A stretch of 6,560 nt of DNA from DATCJA01 sp050742335 (GTDB lineage: Bacteria; Acidobacteriota; Vicinamibacteria; Vicinamibacterales; UBA2999): the NCBI GenBank assembly GCA_050742335.1, contig JBOGIR010000070.1, forward strand, positions 1 to 6,560. Direction: 5' to 3'. Positions 4,163 to 6,560 of this stretch are shown piece by piece; position 1 is the first letter of the stretch, and every line of letters starts with the position of its first letter. The notes beneath the pieces are model-generated. The model had not been told where the DNA came from. It made no database searches and saw only the letters and a list, made by a program, of their open reading frames with translations. The translations under genes were made by a program, and so were the position numbers.

Positions 4163-6545
4163 TGCGTGCCACCGGAGATGGAGGCAGAAGGACACCGTCA
4201 CCACCGTCACCACCGTCACCGGGCCTGGCTCCATTGGCGGAATCGGGTGACGGTTGGGTGACGATTGGGCGACCGTGAAACTGAGCAGCGTCACCCTGTT
4301 CAGCCCGTGGAAGTGGACTCGGTGACGATGGTGACGGTGGTGACGGTCGATTCACACCACCGCAATCGATGGTGATGAGCCGGCGCCCCGTATGCGCTTC
4401 TCGCGTCGTCTCAATGACGATTCCAATGCGGCGTAGCTGGGGCGCCAAGCGCCTTAGCGCCGCCGAAAGTCCACGGGGTGATTCCGGCCAGCCCCGGCGA
4501 CGCTCTCCTGGACTGAGCCGCGCGAGCAGGTCGCTTGCGGTCCCATCCCACGGAAGGGGCAACGCCCGGATCGCCGTTGCTAACAGGTCGCCGTCGAGCG
4601 TCGCCTCAATCGCGGTCTGCCGACTCTCGCGGTAGGCCCGTAGCACGTCCCCATCCGCCCATCCGCACGCGGGTTCAGCGGCGGTTGACCAACGCGCCCA
4701 ATCCGCCATGCGTGGCAGCGCCGCAGGTTGGACAGTCGGGAACCGACGAACCGCCATCGCGACTGCGTCGAGCAAGCCCCCCAATATGCGAGGTGCCGCG
4801 GCGTTGAATGCACGCCACACTTCGGTCTCGGGCCTTCGATCTGGATCGGCGATCGGCGGCAACGTGATACTGATAGCCCGATCCTGCAAATCACCGCGTT
4901 GCACGATGTCGGTAATACCGTTGAGCAAGACCGGCCGGATCGCCTCGATGATGTGCTCATCGCCATCGGTGTAGAGCTGCCGCGTGGCGAGGGCGCCGCC
5001 CGTCGAGAGGCGACAGAGCGCGTCGGAGAGCCACGGTGGCAAATGGGACACGTTATCAAGCGAGACAATCCAGCCGTTCGACGCAGCAATCATGAGATCG
5101 CGCACTTCGCGCGGCTCCGCGCGCAACTCGGCGACTGAGGGATCGATGAGGCGGCGAAGCATCCGCGCGGCCGTACTCTTGGCGGAGCCCTGCTCGCCGC
5201 AGAGGTCGAGTACGGGATAGGGGCCAGTCGGAAGTAGCGTGCCGATCAGCCACGCGACGACCAGACGATAGTCGTCCTCGTCGGCGATATGCAGCAGCTC
5301 GCGCAGCGCGTCAATCGAGCCGCCGGCTTCTGGTACCGGGAGAGGCAACAAGCCGCGCGGCCGGCGCAGCCGCACGGGCGGATCAGTGATAAGCCGCCAA
5401 CCGGTCGCAGTGATTTCGATGAATTGCCAGTCCGACTGACCGAGGTCGAAATAGATCGCCTCACCCTGGCCGGCGACGCGCACGGATACGGCGTACTCAG
5501 TGCCATCATAACGAGCCATTCCCGACAGAGTAGTGACGGCGTCCGCGATCGGTTGGCTGCCGACAGTGCGTCCTGTCTTGATGTGGTGCAACCGACTGAG
5601 CCAGTCACGGAGCGCGCGGCTGTTCAGCGCGTGGCGCTCGCGATGTGCCGCCACGCGAATCGTCGCATACGGCTCGCCCGCGGGTGTGTGCCACAGCTCG
5701 ATGCCACTGTTCTGCGCGAGATCGACGAGCCGAGTCGCCAACGACATACGAGGCGACGATTCAGCGGTCGCGTCGTTGATCGGGCTTGCGCCATCGAGCA
5801 GGGCGAGCAACGCCGCGTCACCATGCTTGGCGCGGTAATCATCCGGTCCGTTGACATCGGGCTCGATTCGCAGCTCCGCAATCCGCACGCCGGCGCCCCG
5901 GCGAGCGAGATCCTGTGCGAGTGCTCTGCGCGCCGCGCGCACTTTTGGGTTTGTGGCCGCGTTTGCATCGAACACAATCACGACGTCCCGCGCGGTCCAC
6001 GTTATGCGCGCGAGGTCTGGAAGCGGTCCCTTTTCGTTCACGCGCGCGCCAGCAGGGTCCGTCGTCTTGCCCACCACGCCGCGCCAGCTCCAACAACCTC
6101 CTGTTGCGATCGCAAGGACGCGGCGGCCAGCGCGCGTCGCGGCGGCAGTGACGACGAGCGCGGACTTTTCGGCCTCTACGAAGACAACCGACGCGGAAGT
6201 GTCGGGGAGCAATGGTCCGGCGCCCGGCGCGAAATAGAGGTGACGCCGATCCGGCGGACCGATGTACTTAGCAATCGGTGTCCCGCTCGAATCCAGCTCC
6301 GGATGGTCGCGTCGCACGCGTCCTCCCCGAACGCTGCCGCGTTCTGGATCAAGATTGGGATAGTAGACGCCTTCGAGATGATCACTCCGGTAACGGATCC
6401 CGATGTCCTCGCGCGCCTCGTCGTGCGCTACGCGACGGACCTGCGCCGCATCGAGCAGCTCGGGCGGAATGCCGAGTCGCTCGAACATTTCCAGATCCGC
6501 CGGCCTCAAGTCGTGGCCGGTGCTCGTCGCAGAGCGCTGCTCCAT
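4125..6545 (-). CDS. Replication protein: DUF3854/TOPRIM primase-like plus AAA+ (SF3-like) helicase (806 aa)
   Basis: The ATG at 6545 follows an in-frame TAG three codons upstream, so the gene is complete. Residues about 12-260 form a DUF3854-like TOPRIM region with a primase-type lead-in (GVYYPN, KYIGPP, YFAPG), the TOPRIM glutamate in VFVEAEKSA (Glu124) and the acidic motif as FDANAATN (Asp193, with Asn195 where a second Asp is typical). Residues about 270-400 form a linker domain (WHTPAGEPYATI, IYFDLGQSDW, RPRGLLPLP). Residues about 410-600 form the ATPase: Walker A GEQGSAKST (450-458), Walker B GWIVSLDN (Asp497), a sensor Asn in VLLNG (542) and Arg556 in LQDRAIS. Residues about 660-725 form a winged helix (WDGTASDLL, LRRLAPQLRRIGI). 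The tail from about 733 is low-complexity Ser-Pro and Gly-Asp sequence encoded by the repeat array. This architecture recurs in phage and integrative-element replication proteins, which unwind DNA at the origin and prime synthesis. Primase activity is inferred. Confidence 0.88.
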   Translation of the reverse strand: MEQRSATSTGHDLRPADLEMFERLGIPPELLDAAQVRRVAHDEAREDIGIRYRSDHLEGVYYPNLDPERGSVRGGRVRRDHPELDSSGTPIAKYIGPPDRRHLYFAPGAGPLLPDTSASVVFVEAEKSALVVTAAATRAGRRVLAIATGGCWSWRGVVGKTTDPAGARVNEKGPLPDLARITWTARDVVIVFDANAATNPKVRAARRALAQDLARRGAGVRIAELRIEPDVNGPDDYRAKHGDAALLALLDGASPINDATAESSPRMSLATRLVDLAQNSGIELWHTPAGEPYATIRVAAHRERHALNSRALRDWLSRLHHIKTGRTVGSQPIADAVTTLSGMARYDGTEYAVSVRVAGQGEAIYFDLGQSDWQFIEITATGWRLITDPPVRLRRPRGLLPLPVPEAGGSIDALRELLHIADEDDYRLVVAWLIGTLLPTGPYPVLDLCGEQGSAKSTAARMLRRLIDPSVAELRAEPREVRDLMIAASNGWIVSLDNVSHLPPWLSDALCRLSTGGALATRQLYTDGDEHIIEAIRPVLLNGITDIVQRGDLQDRAISITLPPIADPDRRPETEVWRAFNAAAPRILGGLLDAVAMAVRRFPTVQPAALPRMADWARWSTAAEPACGWADGDVLRAYRESRQTAIEATLDGDLLATAIRALPLPWDGTASDLLARLSPGERRRGWPESPRGLSAALRRLAPQLRRIGIVIETTREAHTGRRLITIDCGGVNRPSPPSPSSPSPLPRAEQGDAAQFHGRPIVTQPSPDSANGARPGDGGDGGDGVLLPPSPVARNETDSNLGGDII
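4194..4347. repeat. GGTGACG repeat array with long inverted arms; candidate iterons
   Basis: Three tandem 9-mers ACCGTCACC fill 4194-4220. Three 11-nt units beginning GGGTGAC or GGGCGAC fill 4245-4277. A lone CGTCACC sits at 4289-4295. Three 9-mers GGTGACGRT fill 4321-4347. Overall there are nine exact heptamers GGTGACG/CGTCACC in 150 bases. The first and last blocks are reverse complements at 26 of 27 positions, with a 100-base loop. The array lies in the 3' end of the replication gene, about 30 bases before the next gene's ATG. The motif is read in more than one codon frame and in both directions, so protein constraint alone does not explain it. An iteron origin, an operator or simple-repeat expansion are the options. 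Confidence 0.8.
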
Positions 6546-6560
6546 AACGGCCTATTTGTG

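Larger units (their letters stand above)
2032..6560 (-). mobile_element. Integrated mobile element (partial; right end not seen)
   Basis: Six genes on the - strand form one tight block of DNA replication, DNA movement and recombination functions: primase/helicase, TubC-N-like protein, small membrane protein, HerA/FtsK-type ATPase, winged-helix protein and serine recombinase. It lies beside ordinary host genes on the opposite strand. The recombinase at the outer edge and a repeat array within the replication gene fit a replicating, integrating element. No relaxase, capsid protein, tyrosine integrase or tRNA target is visible. The left boundary is probably in 1781-2031; the right boundary is beyond the window or unmarked. 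Confidence 0.8.

Noticed and set aside
4194..4347. Repeat array as a CRISPR
   Set aside because: Units are 9-11 bases with no unique spacers of constant length, occur in both orientations, and no cas gene is nearby.

Overview
The window joins a chromosomal segment (about 1-1800, all genes on +) to a mobile element (about 2030 to the right edge, all genes on -). The DNA is GC-rich. The left part pairs a MauG/diheme cytochrome c peroxidase-type protein with a small exported protein resembling the DUF5818 family, which suggests an Acidobacteriota host. That assignment rests on remembered family distributions, not on a search.

Left region: (1) the C-terminal part of a diheme peroxidase with a CxxCH heme site, cut by the window edge; (2) a 222-residue exported protein of unknown function with a clear signal peptide and ribosome binding site; (3) a strong hairpin at 1361-1398; (4) a 113-residue exported DUF5818-like protein. 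The last host gene and the element's recombinase gene converge on a 251-base gap (1781-2031). The gap holds no convincing gene but has a 36-bp imperfect dyad just beyond the recombinase stop.

Right region, in transcription order (right to left): an 806-residue DUF3854/TOPRIM primase-like plus AAA+/SF3-like helicase replication protein; a 91-residue protein with a TubC N-terminal docking-like fold; a 62-residue single-pass membrane protein; a 234-residue HerA/FtsK-type P-loop ATPase; after a 77-base gap, an 88-residue winged-helix protein; and a 203-residue resolvase/invertase-type serine recombinase. Genes are packed with a 38-base overlap, a 13-base gap and two 4-base ATGA overlaps. The cassette therefore reads as one or two translationally coupled operons.

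The 3' end of the replication gene holds nine exact copies of GGTGACG or its complement within 150 bases (4196-4345). They form 9-nt and 11-nt tandem arrays and a 26/27 inverted repeat. They are read in different codon frames and in both orientations, so DNA-level selection, such as an iteron-type origin or operator, is plausible.

Together these features suggest an integrated, self-replicating element. Its replication protein would act at the repeat array, the membrane protein and ATPase would move or package DNA, and the recombinase would handle integration, excision or multimer resolution under a winged-helix regulator. No capsid gene, relaxase or tyrosine integrase is visible. Whether this is a tailless-virus-like provirus, an integrative plasmid or a satellite cannot be decided from the window, and the element continues past the right edge or ends there unseen.
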